64,000 bases of DNA from Phyllobacterium sp. YR531 (GCF_000282595.1 NZ_AKIZ01000022.1:62001-126000), one strand, 5' to 3'. Counted from the first letter of the stretch, positions 25,792 through 35,757 are shown. Translations and numbers: made by a program. Notes: generated by a model not told the origin, from the sequence alone.

Positions 25792-25814
25792 GATTTAACG
25801 GATGCCTATCGGTT

Positions 25815-26846
25815 TCATTGGCTTTGACTTCCGGTCAAATTATCTTGTCGTATGAAGTCCTGGACTATTTTGAATGCTGCTTTTGGCCTGCCGGAACGCC
25901 AACTATTCTTGCCATCGCTATCGAGTTGAATAAGGCCCATGTAAGCTTCAAAATCTGGTGCCCAGTAGGTCTCATCCATTAGCTCGTAAATGTGAGCTGC
26001 CTCTATTGGATAGCGTTTTCGTAAACGTTGCAGCATCTCCATCATTGTTTTTAGACCAGCCGCTTGGGCAGCTTCACTTTCAGTGCTGCCTTTCGGATGG
26101 TTGAATTCAGTTATCCAGATAGGCTTTCCATATTCCGCCAATACCTTAAACGCCCACTCCGGATCCTCGCCATAAAGATGCCAAACAGAGATATCCCATG
26201 CCAGACCACTCTGCTTCATCCTTTGAAAAGCGCCAATATGACCCCAACCGGCAGTACCCATGGCTGTAAGGTAATTACCACCTGCCTGTTTCATACCATC
26301 ATCGAGGCCTCGCATTATTGCTGCCACTTTCTCCCAACGTGGCCCATAATAATCCAGTGGGTACAGCCCTCCCGCTGGGCCCCAGTCACAGGGATATTGC
26401 GTTCCGTCATCTCTCATTTCGCAAGGTTGGATGATCGCAAAATTCTCAAGTTCATTGCCGAGTTCCCAAACTTTTATCTTGCCGCGCAACAACACTGCAG
26501 TTTCGTAAGCCAAGTTTTTTGAGAATGCATAAATGTCGTCGACTGTTGCTGTGCTCAGGTCGATTTTTGGAGTTAAGACAGGTAGTATTTCAACGCCATC
26601 AATAGCAGCAAGGTCTACCAATTCCATCAGCTTGGGCAATTGCCCAGCTGATTGCACATCCACACGATAAGATTTTGCACCAAGGGATTTCGCGTAGGCT
26701 ATTTGCTCCTCAAGAGTTACCCCATGATAGGACGCCAGAGGGTGGCCATTTAGCCCCCAAATGAAACTTGGGTCAGCCGCTCTCGCACTTGGTATCAGCA
26801 GAGCCACTGACATGACAGCCGCTGCGAGAAAGCTTTTCTGTGCCAT
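25815..26846 (-). CDS. Secreted glycoside hydrolase, clan GH-A type (TIM barrel)
   Basis: This encodes 343 residues with a Sec signal peptide ending at SARAADP (cleavage near residue 23). The rest is a single TIM-barrel-like domain. IKVWELGNELENF carries the probable acid/base Glu and PIWITEFNHP the probable nucleophile Glu, as in GH39/GH5-like clan GH-A enzymes. HLYGEDPEWAF fits a substrate loop. Enzymes such as PslG play a comparable role, trimming exopolysaccharide in the periplasm. The operon position supports the same role here (inference). Confidence 0.82.
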   Translation of the reverse strand: MAQKSFLAAAVMSVALLIPSARAADPSFIWGLNGHPLASYHGVTLEEQIAYAKSLGAKSYRVDVQSAGQLPKLMELVDLAAIDGVEILPVLTPKIDLSTATVDDIYAFSKNLAYETAVLLRGKIKVWELGNELENFAIIQPCEMRDDGTQYPCDWGPAGGLYPLDYYGPRWEKVAAIMRGLDDGMKQAGGNYLTAMGTAGWGHIGAFQRMKQSGLAWDISVWHLYGEDPEWAFKVLAEYGKPIWITEFNHPKGSTESEAAQAAGLKTMMEMLQRLRKRYPIEAAHIYELMDETYWAPDFEAYMGLIQLDSDGKNSWRSGRPKAAFKIVQDFIRQDNLTGSQSQ

Positions 26847-26861
26847 TAAAATACTCTTCGA

Positions 26862-27875
26862 CTAAGCATCGTGGAAATCGGCTATTGCAGTTACAAACTG
26901 TGGTCCAAGATGCAGGTAGCGTGTTGCCTTCCGTTTCGCGCGAATATCGCTCCAAACACGGAGTACTTGTTCCTCGGTGAGGTGGGCAGATTTTGCTGTA
27001 ACGGCGGCCGGCATTGAGGTGTTCAATCCATACAGGCACTGATCCATCTGGCCATACGGGAGAGCAAAATAGAATTCTTCCTGGGTCTGTGCCAATTGAT
27101 AAGTGTCTGTAGTCGGCGGCCGCGACGTGATTTCCGTTGGCACGCCGAGATATGTGGCAAGCTGATAAACTTGCGACTTGTAGAGATGCGCAATGGGCTT
27201 CAGATCGGCGGCTCCATCGCCGTTCTTGACGAAGAATCCTTGGTCGTATTCAAGCAAATTGGGTGTGCCTATGACTGCATAATTCATACGGTCGGCATGG
27301 TAATACTCAATTTGTTTGCGGGTGCGCTGCTTCATATTGGTTGCAGCAACGATGCCAAGATAAACCGAACTCGGCATGCGCAGTTTCTTGATGGTACCGT
27401 CGGGACGCTGCAAAACAAGAGAGGATATATTGTAACCTTCGTTTGTAAGTGCATTGGCAATGACTATTTTTGAGGCCCACCCCGGGCCAAACTCCGGCTC
27501 AATTTGCTTGATGAAGTCGTCGCGCCGTGCATAACAGCCCATTGCCTCGAGCGAAGTACCAATATCCTCCACAAGGCTTTCCAGACCAAATGTGTCTGCA
27601 ACCAATCTACCCAATCGAAGGCTGTCAGGGTCAGAGTCATTCTCAGGCATAAAAAGACAGAGAACATTTTTTGCGCCGACTGCCCTTGCGGCTAGTGCGG
27701 CACAAACACTGGAATCAACCCCGCCTGACAGGCCAAGAATTAGGCCGCGCCGCCGCAGGGTTTGGCGGACTTGTTCCCGCATTGCGGTAGCAATCCGGTT
27801 GGTTTCCGCTTCAGGGTCTATCGTCAACGATATTTTAGATACATCTGCGGTTGCCGGACTTGCATGATTGTTCAT
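26862..27875 (-). CDS. NAD synthetase-like PP-loop amide-forming enzyme
   Basis: This encodes 337 residues. The ATP-pyrophosphatase loop LSGGVDSSVCAAL is at ~48-60, and KNGDGAADLKPIAHLYKSQVYQLATYLGVP is the conserved NadE segment. No glutaminase domain is attached, so ammonia would come from elsewhere or from a partner. The gene sits one base after the AMP-ligase gene in an operon with ACP and asparagine synthetase. That is odd for a housekeeping NadE and suggests an amidation role in glycan or side-chain synthesis, though real NAD synthesis cannot be excluded. Confidence 0.8.
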   Translation of the reverse strand: MNNHASPATADVSKISLTIDPEAETNRIATAMREQVRQTLRRRGLILGLSGGVDSSVCAALAARAVGAKNVLCLFMPENDSDPDSLRLGRLVADTFGLESLVEDIGTSLEAMGCYARRDDFIKQIEPEFGPGWASKIVIANALTNEGYNISSLVLQRPDGTIKKLRMPSSVYLGIVAATNMKQRTRKQIEYYHADRMNYAVIGTPNLLEYDQGFFVKNGDGAADLKPIAHLYKSQVYQLATYLGVPTEITSRPPTTDTYQLAQTQEEFYFALPYGQMDQCLYGLNTSMPAAVTAKSAHLTEEQVLRVWSDIRAKRKATRYLHLGPQFVTAIADFHDA

Positions 27876-27876
27876 G

Positions 27877-29412
27877 TCAGTTCTCCTGCGGCTCGGCGGC
27901 CAGTCTGCGACTGACCTTACCGGTATCTGTCTTGGGGAGGCTCACACGAAATTCGACGGATTTCGGAACCATGAAATCTTCAAGATTCCTTGCGCAATGA
28001 CGAATTATTTCGCGGTCAGTCAGATTGAGGTCGCTTAGTACGACAATTGCCCGAATGGATTGACCGAGCACCGGATCGTCAACACCAATCACGACTGCTT
28101 CTGCAATGCCAGGGCAAGAATGCAAAACAGCTTCGACTTCTTTCGGCGCGACTTTCTCTCCGCGCGTTTTTATGATGTCGTCTTTGCGTCCGACAAAATA
28201 GAGATAACCGTCTCGGTCCATAGAAAAGAGGTCGCCGGTATACAAGACTCGTTCCCAAGGATTCGGGCCCGACCGCAGCATTTGTGCCGTAGCCTCATCA
28301 TTTTCCCAATACCCTTGCATGACATGAGGTCCACGGATGACCAGTTCACCAACATTGCCGGGCTCGACCGTCCTGCCTTCATCATCAACGACAAATGCTT
28401 CTGTGTTTGGAATGGCGATGCCAACGGAGCCTGGACGAAAATCAAGCTGCTCGGGCGGCAAGTAGGTACAGCGCTTGCATTCGGTGAGACCATACATCGA
28501 GTAAAGGCGCACCTCGGGGAAAAGTTCGCGTAAACGGGCAATGTGCGCAGGTGGTAAGGCTGCTGCAGTATTGGTGATGTAACGAAGATTTGGAAGGAAG
28601 CCCGGCTCAATGTCTCGCATCTGCAATATCAGAGCAGCCATAGTCGGAACCAAAGGAAATCCAGTAACATGTTCGCGGCGCATGACATCGAAAATTGCCT
28701 GCGGAAAACCAAACGACGCTTCAAGCACAAGGGTAGCGCCGCTGCGCACCGTCATGAAGAGTTGATAGAGTCCGTAGTCGAACGCGAGTGGCAGTACATT
28801 AAGAATTATGTCGTCCTCGAGGTTCTGGACATAGGTGGTTATTGACGTGGCTGCAGCCTCTATATTGCGATGGTTCATCATCACACCCTTGGGCCGACCG
28901 GTTGACCCAGACGTGTAGATCAACATCGCCAAATCAACATCAATGCCTCCGTGGGGTACAGGATGCGTTTCAACTTGCAGCATGTGAGTAAAGGAGTGCG
29001 TTCCTGGTTGCGCGGGTTCATTATCGCGCTTAGCCACTATGAGTTCGCAGGTGGTACTTGACCCGATCGCCTCAACAGCGATTAAAGTTAGTTTGTCCTG
29101 CGTTATGATTGCGCGCGCTCGACAATTTTCGATGATGTAAGCGAGTTTATCCGGTTTTGTTGAAGCATTGATCGGGCTGAAAACAGCGCCAGTTTTCAAG
29201 ATGGCATAGATGGCAACCGTTGCTTCCCAGCAATTGTTCATGAATACCAGGACGCGGTCACCGCGCATTATTCCTTGTGACCACAAGGAAGCTGCCAACC
29301 GATCAGATAAACTATCGAGTTCGGCATAACTCAATCGTTTATCTCCGGCGATCAGCACGGTCTTGCTACCTAACCGTTTCGCCGTTTGACGAAGTACGTC
29401 CTCGATCCGCAT
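27877..29412 (-). CDS. AMP-dependent acyl-CoA/ACP ligase
   Basis: This encodes 511 residues. The adenylation signature MLIYTSGSTGRPKGVMMNHRN, the YGLTECKR motif, the YTGDL motif and a C-terminal PKTDTGKVSRRL with the catalytic Lys are all present, so the enzyme should be active. It activates a carboxylate as an AMP ester and passes it to CoA or a phosphopantetheine carrier. The ACP gene 23 bases upstream is the probable acceptor. The set resembles exosortase-A-associated ligase/ACP genes in other EPS loci, but no exosortase is seen here. Confidence 0.88.
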   Translation of the reverse strand: MRIEDVLRQTAKRLGSKTVLIAGDKRLSYAELDSLSDRLAASLWSQGIMRGDRVLVFMNNCWEATVAIYAILKTGAVFSPINASTKPDKLAYIIENCRARAIITQDKLTLIAVEAIGSSTTCELIVAKRDNEPAQPGTHSFTHMLQVETHPVPHGGIDVDLAMLIYTSGSTGRPKGVMMNHRNIEAAATSITTYVQNLEDDIILNVLPLAFDYGLYQLFMTVRSGATLVLEASFGFPQAIFDVMRREHVTGFPLVPTMAALILQMRDIEPGFLPNLRYITNTAAALPPAHIARLRELFPEVRLYSMYGLTECKRCTYLPPEQLDFRPGSVGIAIPNTEAFVVDDEGRTVEPGNVGELVIRGPHVMQGYWENDEATAQMLRSGPNPWERVLYTGDLFSMDRDGYLYFVGRKDDIIKTRGEKVAPKEVEAVLHSCPGIAEAVVIGVDDPVLGQSIRAIVVLSDLNLTDREIIRHCARNLEDFMVPKSVEFRVSLPKTDTGKVSRRLAAEPQEN

Positions 29413-29435
29413 GATTGCTCCACTCTTTCCCAGAT

Positions 29436-29705
29436 TTAGGCAACGGATCGCTGGAGGACGGTTTTACTCGCCACATAGCTCGCGATACTGGCGATCGAAT
29501 CGAGATTTGCTGGAACGATTTCAGAGTCTTGAACGCTGATTTCAAAGGTGTCTTCCAGATAAGTTACAAGCTCGAGTACGCCGGTGGAATCTATTATGTC
29601 GGTTTCAATAAGCGATGTTTTGTCATCAAGTGGATGGCTTGCGTCGCCGAATAGGTAGTTTTCTACGATGAATGTCCTGATCTGAGTTTTAAGGTCGGAT
29701 GTCAT
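29436..29705 (-). CDS. Acyl carrier protein
   Basis: This encodes 89 residues from ATG 29705 with AAGGAAAG upstream; a longer frame reaches 29771 but overlaps the upstream gene. The chain is acidic and helical. The phosphopantetheine attachment Ser is in DIIDSTGVLELVTYLED, where D-S is followed by T instead of the common L/M. It lies between the asparagine-synthetase and AMP-ligase genes, so it likely carries the acyl or aminoacyl group activated by that ligase. Confidence 0.88.
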   Translation of the reverse strand: MTSDLKTQIRTFIVENYLFGDASHPLDDKTSLIETDIIDSTGVLELVTYLEDTFEISVQDSEIVPANLDSIASIASYVASKTVLQRSVA

Positions 29706-29716
29706 TTTTCTTTCCT

Positions 29717-31666
29717 TCATTCTGCAGCAACGGCGTGCTGCTGTGATTGTGTTGTGAAAGTTTGATGCCAAATTTGCGTTGAGAGAATTCCGACAAAGGC
29801 CGAGTCATCACGATAGCCAGCATGGATACCGTGTGCGCATTTCTCAAAAAGCTTGCTGACGGCAACAGGATTGAACAGGCCAATATCCGACACGGCCGCT
29901 ACACTCATCGATTCCCGAACATAGTCAGGTATTGCACCCCTTACAAAAGAACGGCTATCCGGTGCACGGTAAGGCTGTTTCGGCCTTGCTGTTATATTTT
30001 GAGGGACCAGATTGCGAACGGCACGCTTGAGAATGTGCTTTTCAGCGAGGCCTTTCAGTTTCATCCCAACAGGAATGCGTGACGCAAACTCAACAAGACG
30101 ATGATCGAGAAAAGGAAAGCGCCCCTCAACACCATGAGCCATTGCCATCCGGTCGCTCTGACAATTCAAAATGTATCCTGGCAACAACAAAGAGGTTTCC
30201 AGATATTGTGCTTGGTGCAATGGATGCCAGCGCGCGAAATCTATTGGAAGTCCGGAGGCCAGATCTTCGGTTGCATCGTAACCCTTCAGCGCAGTTTGCA
30301 GCTCCTGTGAGAAGAACATCTTTGTTGCAGCGGTTCCCCGAAATCTTGGTCGATGCGAGTGCAAAGGATCACCAAGATCATCAGCAGCCGTACCGAAAAA
30401 CGCAGCCAGGTATTCTGGAGACTGCTGCTTGAGACTATTGAGATAAGGGTAGAGCTTTTTGAATAGATTTGGACGTACTCGCGAATTCGGTTGTGAGGCG
30501 CAGAAGCGGCGAACTTTGGCTTCGCGAAATATGTCATAACCAGCAAAAACTTCGTCAGCACCTTCGCCAGTTAAAACGACCTTATATCCTTCGCTTTTTG
30601 CTAGGTTAGACAGCAGATAAAGTGGTGCCGGTGCCGTACGTAAGATAGGCCTTTCCGCATGAGTAATAACTGCGGGAAAGATATTGGCGATATCGTTTCC
30701 GGAACAGATAAGTGTCGAATGATTGGTGCCTAATGATTCCACCATTTCCATCTGGAAAGAGGTCTCATCATGTTCAGCTGAGTCAAACCCGATGGAAAAT
30801 GTTCGCAAACGATTTGGTGCAATTTTTGCCGCGATGGCCGATACCGCAGAGGAGTCCAGTCCTCCTGACAGGTATGATCCTACGGGAACGTCTGCCCGCA
30901 AGCGAATGCGTGTGGCGTCTGTCAAAAGGTGGAGTAGTTCTTCAGCGACATCATCTTCAGATCGTGCGGGACTAGCACTATCCCGGTCAGGGTATTGAAG
31001 ATTCCAGTATGGCACTGTTTTGCATACTTCACCCTCTACTAACATTGAGTGTGCTGGCTGTAGTTCGAAAATGTTCTTGAAGATTGTGCGAGGAGTGATA
31101 GGTGCCCAAAGCGTGAATATCTGGTCCAGAGCATAAGTATCAATATCACCTTCGATTCCAGGAACGGTCAGTAGTGATTTGGCTTCCGATGCGAAGAAGA
31201 TAGTGCCATTATACCAAGTATAAAATAACGGACGCACACCCATCCGGTCTCGTGCCAACATCATTCGGCGACGTTTTTTATCCCATAGGGCAAACGCAAA
31301 ATCCCCATTTATTTTTTTGACGCAATCGGGGCCCATTTCTTCGTAGAGATGCAGTATTACCTCAGTATCGCTTGTCGTGCGGAAGACGTGACCTTGTGCA
31401 ATCAGATCATCGCGCAGCTCGACATAATTAAAGGCTTCGCCATTATAGCTGATGACAAGGTTGCCAGCAGCATTTGTCATGGGTTGCTGCCCATCGCCCA
31501 GCCCGACAATTGAAAGCCGCCTGTGTCCGAGTCCAGCATGTTGGTCTACATAAATACCATTCTCGTCAGGTCCGCGGTGCGCTATCTCACCGACCATGGA
31601 CCCCAACAATGAATGTCCATTTTGGTAGACGCCGTCTGAGGCGAAATAGCCTGCGATTCCGCACAT
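29717..31666 (-). CDS. asnB: Asparagine synthetase-like glutamine amidotransferase
   Basis: This encodes 649 residues from the ATG at 31666, chosen because Cys2 (MCGIAGYF) must be N-terminal for class II glutaminase activity; GGGGG lies just upstream. The glutaminase domain is ~1-215 (SYNGEAFNYVELRDDL). The synthetase domain has SYLSGGLDSSAVSAIAA (PP-loop) and VVLTGEGADEVFAGY. In polysaccharide loci such homologues (for example WbpS type) amidate uronic acids or acyl groups rather than free Asp. It is the first gene of the minus-strand operon. Confidence 0.88.
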   Translation of the reverse strand: MCGIAGYFASDGVYQNGHSLLGSMVGEIAHRGPDENGIYVDQHAGLGHRRLSIVGLGDGQQPMTNAAGNLVISYNGEAFNYVELRDDLIAQGHVFRTTSDTEVILHLYEEMGPDCVKKINGDFAFALWDKKRRRMMLARDRMGVRPLFYTWYNGTIFFASEAKSLLTVPGIEGDIDTYALDQIFTLWAPITPRTIFKNIFELQPAHSMLVEGEVCKTVPYWNLQYPDRDSASPARSEDDVAEELLHLLTDATRIRLRADVPVGSYLSGGLDSSAVSAIAAKIAPNRLRTFSIGFDSAEHDETSFQMEMVESLGTNHSTLICSGNDIANIFPAVITHAERPILRTAPAPLYLLSNLAKSEGYKVVLTGEGADEVFAGYDIFREAKVRRFCASQPNSRVRPNLFKKLYPYLNSLKQQSPEYLAAFFGTAADDLGDPLHSHRPRFRGTAATKMFFSQELQTALKGYDATEDLASGLPIDFARWHPLHQAQYLETSLLLPGYILNCQSDRMAMAHGVEGRFPFLDHRLVEFASRIPVGMKLKGLAEKHILKRAVRNLVPQNITARPKQPYRAPDSRSFVRGAIPDYVRESMSVAAVSDIGLFNPVAVSKLFEKCAHGIHAGYRDDSAFVGILSTQIWHQTFTTQSQQHAVAAE

Positions 31667-32013
31667 TGATGCCCCCAATGACTGTAGCTGCGAGGTATAT
31701 TCCCCGCTTTGGCCCAGTCGTTGAAGGGTATAATATGAGCCTCAAGGGTCAATAAACAATTGGATTTAAAGGGCAGGGCAATACTAGCTATATTCCGATA
31801 TGATACTATACATTATAATGTCTCGTGATATCGAATAAATACCACAGTATAATATATGCTTTCGAATTCAATTATTAAAATTTTTATTGTTATATTATAG
31901 AATAGCGCATGTTATAAACCGAATTTATTAGTGTAAATCCATGATTGATTAATTGCCATCCCCCTATTGTTCTAAGATAATAGCGTAAAATAATAAACTA
32001 TGGGGCAAAAGTA
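31667..32013. promoter_or_regulatory. AT-rich divergent promoter region of the exopolysaccharide operons
   Basis: These 347 bases separate the asnB-like (minus) and exoF-like (plus) genes and contain no gene. From 31770 to 32000 the sequence is strongly AT-rich with many TpA steps. A TATAAT hexamer lies at 31814-31819. AT-rich regions of this kind are typical targets of the MucR/Ros regulators of rhizobial exopolysaccharide genes, but no specific site can be called. Confidence 0.45.
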
Positions 32014-33387
32014 ATGAACGCGGATTCTATGTGGACGATCAACGGGATCGTACGCAAACTCGTTGCAGCGGCAATGGTCTCTTTACTTACCGCGCTGCCT
32101 TTTCCGGCTTATGCCAATGGCGATTATAAACTTGCTCCATACACCAGATTGAGATTGACGGTTCTCGAGTGGATTGCTGCGCGCGGCGAATATCGCGAGT
32201 GGACGGCGCTTAATGGAGAATATGTTGTATCTGATAGCGGGACAGTTCTTCTGCCTCTCATTGGCACCATCGATATCTCTACTTTGGATGCGGCATCGGC
32301 AGCCAATGAAATATCAAAACGAATACAGAAGACGACCGGTTTGGTTGCCATGCCGAATGTGGCTGTACAGGTGGTTGATTATCCTGCGATTTTTCTCGTG
32401 GGAAACGTAGAGAGGCCGGGCGAATACAGGTTTAGGCCGGGGCTGACAGTTTTGCAATCCGTTGCCTTGGCAGGTGGCAGATATAGGCCGCGGGAAGAAG
32501 CCCGAACAGTTGAACAGATTCAGTACCTTGGAGAGCTCCAATCTGTTCATGGCGAGATGGTACGAACACTTGCTCGTGCTGCGCGCCTGAGAGCAGAAGT
32601 GGCTGGGGCTGCAGACATCCAATTTCCGGAGAACCTTTCCGAGTTAGCCGATCCTACCAGCGTGGACACCATTATTGCAGAGGAGCGCGCGATATTTGAA
32701 ACTCAATCGAATGGCTTGAAACGGCAACTGACGAATCTTGATGAACTACGAGGGCTTTTTACATCGGAGATTGCCGTTCTTGAGGAAAAAGTTGCGGGTC
32801 ATGAAAAACAGATCAAATTGATGGATGCGGAGCTTGCGACAGTCAAACCGCTTGTTGAACGTGGTATCGCGACGACGTCGCGTCAGTCAGACCTGCAGCG
32901 AATAATTACAACATTACAGGCCGACAGGCTCGATCAGGTCACAGCTATAATGCGCGCGCGGCAAAGTATCAGCCAAGCAAGTCGCGATGCCCAGAATCTC
33001 ATAAATCTCCGCCAGACGACTGCCACTACAGAACTCCAGTCGACGCAGGCGGCATTGGATCAACTCAAGATAAGACAAGATACAGCAGAACGGCTGCTTG
33101 TGGCAGCGGGATCAATACTATCCGGCAAAACAAAACCGGGCGAAAAACAAGAGCCAGATCTGGTCTTCACCATCACCAGAACTACAGGCAGCCAACCAAT
33201 AGAAATAGCCGCAAACGAGGACACCGTATTGGTGCCAGGAGATGTTGTGCGAGCTGCGCTCAACGTTCGCTTCTCGCAAAAGACCGCAGGCAGCGATCAA
33301 AATGATACTTCGGCAGAAAAAGCCAGTTTTGCACCTTTGTCAGGTGATGCCGGTGCTGCGGAAACACACTTTAAAGCTATCCAGTAG
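32014..33387 (+). CDS. exoF: ExoF-like polysaccharide export protein (Wza family)
   Basis: This encodes 457 residues with a signal sequence (LVAAAMVSLLTALPFPAYANG). A polysaccharide-export domain starts at YKLAPYTRLRLTVLEW and includes SDSGTVLLPLIGTIDI. An SLBB-like segment follows (IFLVGNVERPGEYRFRPGLTVLQSVALAGG). A long coiled coil occupies ~180-360 (TNLDELRGLFTSEIAVLEEKV and following). This matches rhizobial ExoF more than enterobacterial Wza. It is thought to form the periplasmic/outer part of the EPS export path with the copolymerase encoded next. Confidence 0.88.
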   Translation: MNADSMWTINGIVRKLVAAAMVSLLTALPFPAYANGDYKLAPYTRLRLTVLEWIAARGEYREWTALNGEYVVSDSGTVLLPLIGTIDISTLDAASAANEISKRIQKTTGLVAMPNVAVQVVDYPAIFLVGNVERPGEYRFRPGLTVLQSVALAGGRYRPREEARTVEQIQYLGELQSVHGEMVRTLARAARLRAEVAGAADIQFPENLSELADPTSVDTIIAEERAIFETQSNGLKRQLTNLDELRGLFTSEIAVLEEKVAGHEKQIKLMDAELATVKPLVERGIATTSRQSDLQRIITTLQADRLDQVTAIMRARQSISQASRDAQNLINLRQTTATTELQSTQAALDQLKIRQDTAERLLVAAGSILSGKTKPGEKQEPDLVFTITRTTGSQPIEIAANEDTVLVPGDVVRAALNVRFSQKTAGSDQNDTSAEKASFAPLSGDAGAAETHFKAIQ

Positions 33388-33405
33388 GCAGATTGTGGGA
33401 AAAAC

Positions 33406-35757
33406 ATGGTCAGACAAAAACAGTATTCCACAATAAACGATGAGTTCCAGGACGATGCCAACTTGATTGGTGTTCGTGACATTGTCGGATTTCTCCAGCG
33501 AAACTGGCGGTTTATTGGCGCATCCATCATGGGATCAGTGCTAATCGCCATTATTTATCTCTTGACAGCGGAGCCGGTTTTTACAGCTACAGCGCGTATT
33601 GTTATTGATCCGGAGCAGGCAAGAATAGCTTCACAAGATGCGGTCTCGGGCACTATTGTTATCGAAACAGGTGAAGTTGAAAGCCAAGTCGAGATAATAC
33701 GGTCGGAGGCTATAGCCAAAAGCGTTATCGAGCAGCTCGCACTTACCGAAGATCCCGAACTGCAGGATAGTGGTGGTCTTATTTCCCACCTTGCATTTTG
33801 GCGATCAAATAAAGAGGAGCCGGTTGAGCCTGAATTTACTATGCGCAAAACCGTAGCAGGTTTTTTGGAGCGCTTGCGTGTCTGGCGGGTGGGACAATCC
33901 TACGTGCTAGATGTAGCGTATAACTCGACCGACCCCGTCAAAGCTGCAGCAGTCGCTAATGCCACCGCTCATGCCTATATCAAGGCGGGTCTTGATGCAA
34001 AATCATTCGCCGCAAAAAGTGGTGCTGTTTGGCTGGAAAGCAGGCTTACGGAGATTAGCGGCCAAGCCAATGCATCCGCTCGTGCCGTAGAAGATTTTCG
34101 TAATCAAAATCAAATCTCTCAAGCCGGTGCCACCTCACTTGATGAACAACAACTTTCAGAAGCCAATGTCCAACTTTCCAGAGCGAAAGCCGACACCGCC
34201 GCAGAGAGAGCGAAGCTTTCAATGATCAATAAGTTTCTGCGGTCGGAGACTTATGTCGATGGATATGTGGACGAAGCCCTCCGCAATCCCCAGATAACGG
34301 CCCTGCGCGAGAGGTTGAATACTGCTTCTACTCAACTTGATGAACTGAAAGGGCGTTATGGCGACAGCGGAGTGGCGGTACAGACCGCCCAGCAGGAGAT
34401 CGCTCGTTTGAATAGAGAAGTGCGCGAGGAACTCGTCAGAATTGGGCAGGTTTACAAGTCGAATGTTGAGGCGGCGGAACGACGCGAGCAGTATGTCAAC
34501 GATCAATTGCAGGCTACGATACAATCGGGATTGAGTAAGGGTATGGCGCGTGTCCAGTTAGGCGAGCTTGAAAGTCGTGCAAATACCTATCGGCAAATGT
34601 ACCAAAGCCTGATGCAGCAATTAATCAGTGCTCTGCAGCAGGAGTCATTTCCTGTAGGTGATTCCCGGATGGTGTCGGCAGCTGCAACTCCACTTGGCAA
34701 AACATGGCCAAAGGGCTCGCTGGTTATTGCTCTTGCGAGCGTGCTTGGTGGCTTGGCGGGGCTTACTTATTCAGCAGTCCGCGAAGTGAATGATCGGCGC
34801 ATCAAGACTGAGGGCCGTCTGCGTCGGGAGCTCGGATTGAATAGTCTAGGAATCTTGCCATTTGTTTCAGCAAAGGTGATCTCCAAAACCACGTCGTCGC
34901 AAGATCATTACCAATTGCTGAATTTTGTTCTCGATCACCCTAATCATCTATTTTCAGATGCCGTACGAAGCACGAAAGCTTCGCTTGATCTGATAATGCG
35001 TAAGCAGGGTGCAAAAGTAGTAGGCATCACATCTGCACTGCCAGGAGAAGGGAAAACAACCGTCGCCAGTAACTTGGCACAACTCTATGCAGCAACAGGT
35101 TCCCGAACGATGCTGATAGATACGTGTGCTGTCAATCCGACACTGACACGGCTGTACAGTACGGTGACCAATACTCACCAAGCAATAGCTTCTGATCTCG
35201 TTGTCGAAGAAAAGCACCAAACTGATATGCAGAAAAGCGTGAGCCGACCTAATGTGCGGACTGTTAGAAAGCTGATTGATGTCAGGACCGAAGAGCCGTA
35301 TCCTTCCGTGTCGGTGATTACGCCGCCAGCTTTGATCGGTGTAGATGAGATAACTCACAATTCCAGCCAAGAATATCGCTATCTCAATCTTCAAGCTTTA
35401 GAAAATCATCTCGACAGGTTGCGGGATCAAAACGATATCATCATTCTTGATCTCCCCGATTTGACAACAACTGCAGACGCACGAATAGTTAGTGTTATAG
35501 TTGATTGCGTTATTCTTACAGTGGGTGACCGGCAGAACGTCACCCTTGATGTTCTGGGATCAGCAATAACAAGTTGCAGCGGCATCAATACAGATGCGAT
35601 TGGGGTGGTTTTTAATACGCCCCGGCATCCACGCACGACCGCACCGCGTTCCTTATTCTCATTTGCCGGAAGCGCAGAGTTCTTCCGTCTTTCTCCGGGA
35701 AAGTATTTTGGCAAATTTGCAAACTTAAGGGCCGCTCTCAAATGGCGCAAAGTATAA
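33406..35757 (+). CDS. exoP: ExoP-like polysaccharide copolymerase (Wzc family)
   Basis: This encodes 783 residues. A cytoplasmic start and first helix (FIGASIMGSVLIAIIYLLTA) precede a large periplasmic coiled-coil part with the Wzz domain (~30-440). A second helix lies near LVIALASVLGGLAGLTYSAV, and a C-terminal ATPase-like domain follows. Walker A is ALPGEGKTTVASNL and Walker B is DIIILDLPDL. The Walker A' motif reads LIDTCAVNP instead of the usual D-x-D-x-R, and the C-terminus lacks a Tyr cluster, so tyrosine-kinase activity may be lost. It controls chain length and export. It overlaps the next gene by 16 bases. Confidence 0.88.
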   Translation: MVRQKQYSTINDEFQDDANLIGVRDIVGFLQRNWRFIGASIMGSVLIAIIYLLTAEPVFTATARIVIDPEQARIASQDAVSGTIVIETGEVESQVEIIRSEAIAKSVIEQLALTEDPELQDSGGLISHLAFWRSNKEEPVEPEFTMRKTVAGFLERLRVWRVGQSYVLDVAYNSTDPVKAAAVANATAHAYIKAGLDAKSFAAKSGAVWLESRLTEISGQANASARAVEDFRNQNQISQAGATSLDEQQLSEANVQLSRAKADTAAERAKLSMINKFLRSETYVDGYVDEALRNPQITALRERLNTASTQLDELKGRYGDSGVAVQTAQQEIARLNREVREELVRIGQVYKSNVEAAERREQYVNDQLQATIQSGLSKGMARVQLGELESRANTYRQMYQSLMQQLISALQQESFPVGDSRMVSAAATPLGKTWPKGSLVIALASVLGGLAGLTYSAVREVNDRRIKTEGRLRRELGLNSLGILPFVSAKVISKTTSSQDHYQLLNFVLDHPNHLFSDAVRSTKASLDLIMRKQGAKVVGITSALPGEGKTTVASNLAQLYAATGSRTMLIDTCAVNPTLTRLYSTVTNTHQAIASDLVVEEKHQTDMQKSVSRPNVRTVRKLIDVRTEEPYPSVSVITPPALIGVDEITHNSSQEYRYLNLQALENHLDRLRDQNDIIILDLPDLTTTADARIVSVIVDCVILTVGDRQNVTLDVLGSAITSCSGINTDAIGVVFNTPRHPRTTAPRSLFSFAGSAEFFRLSPGKYFGKFANLRAALKWRKV

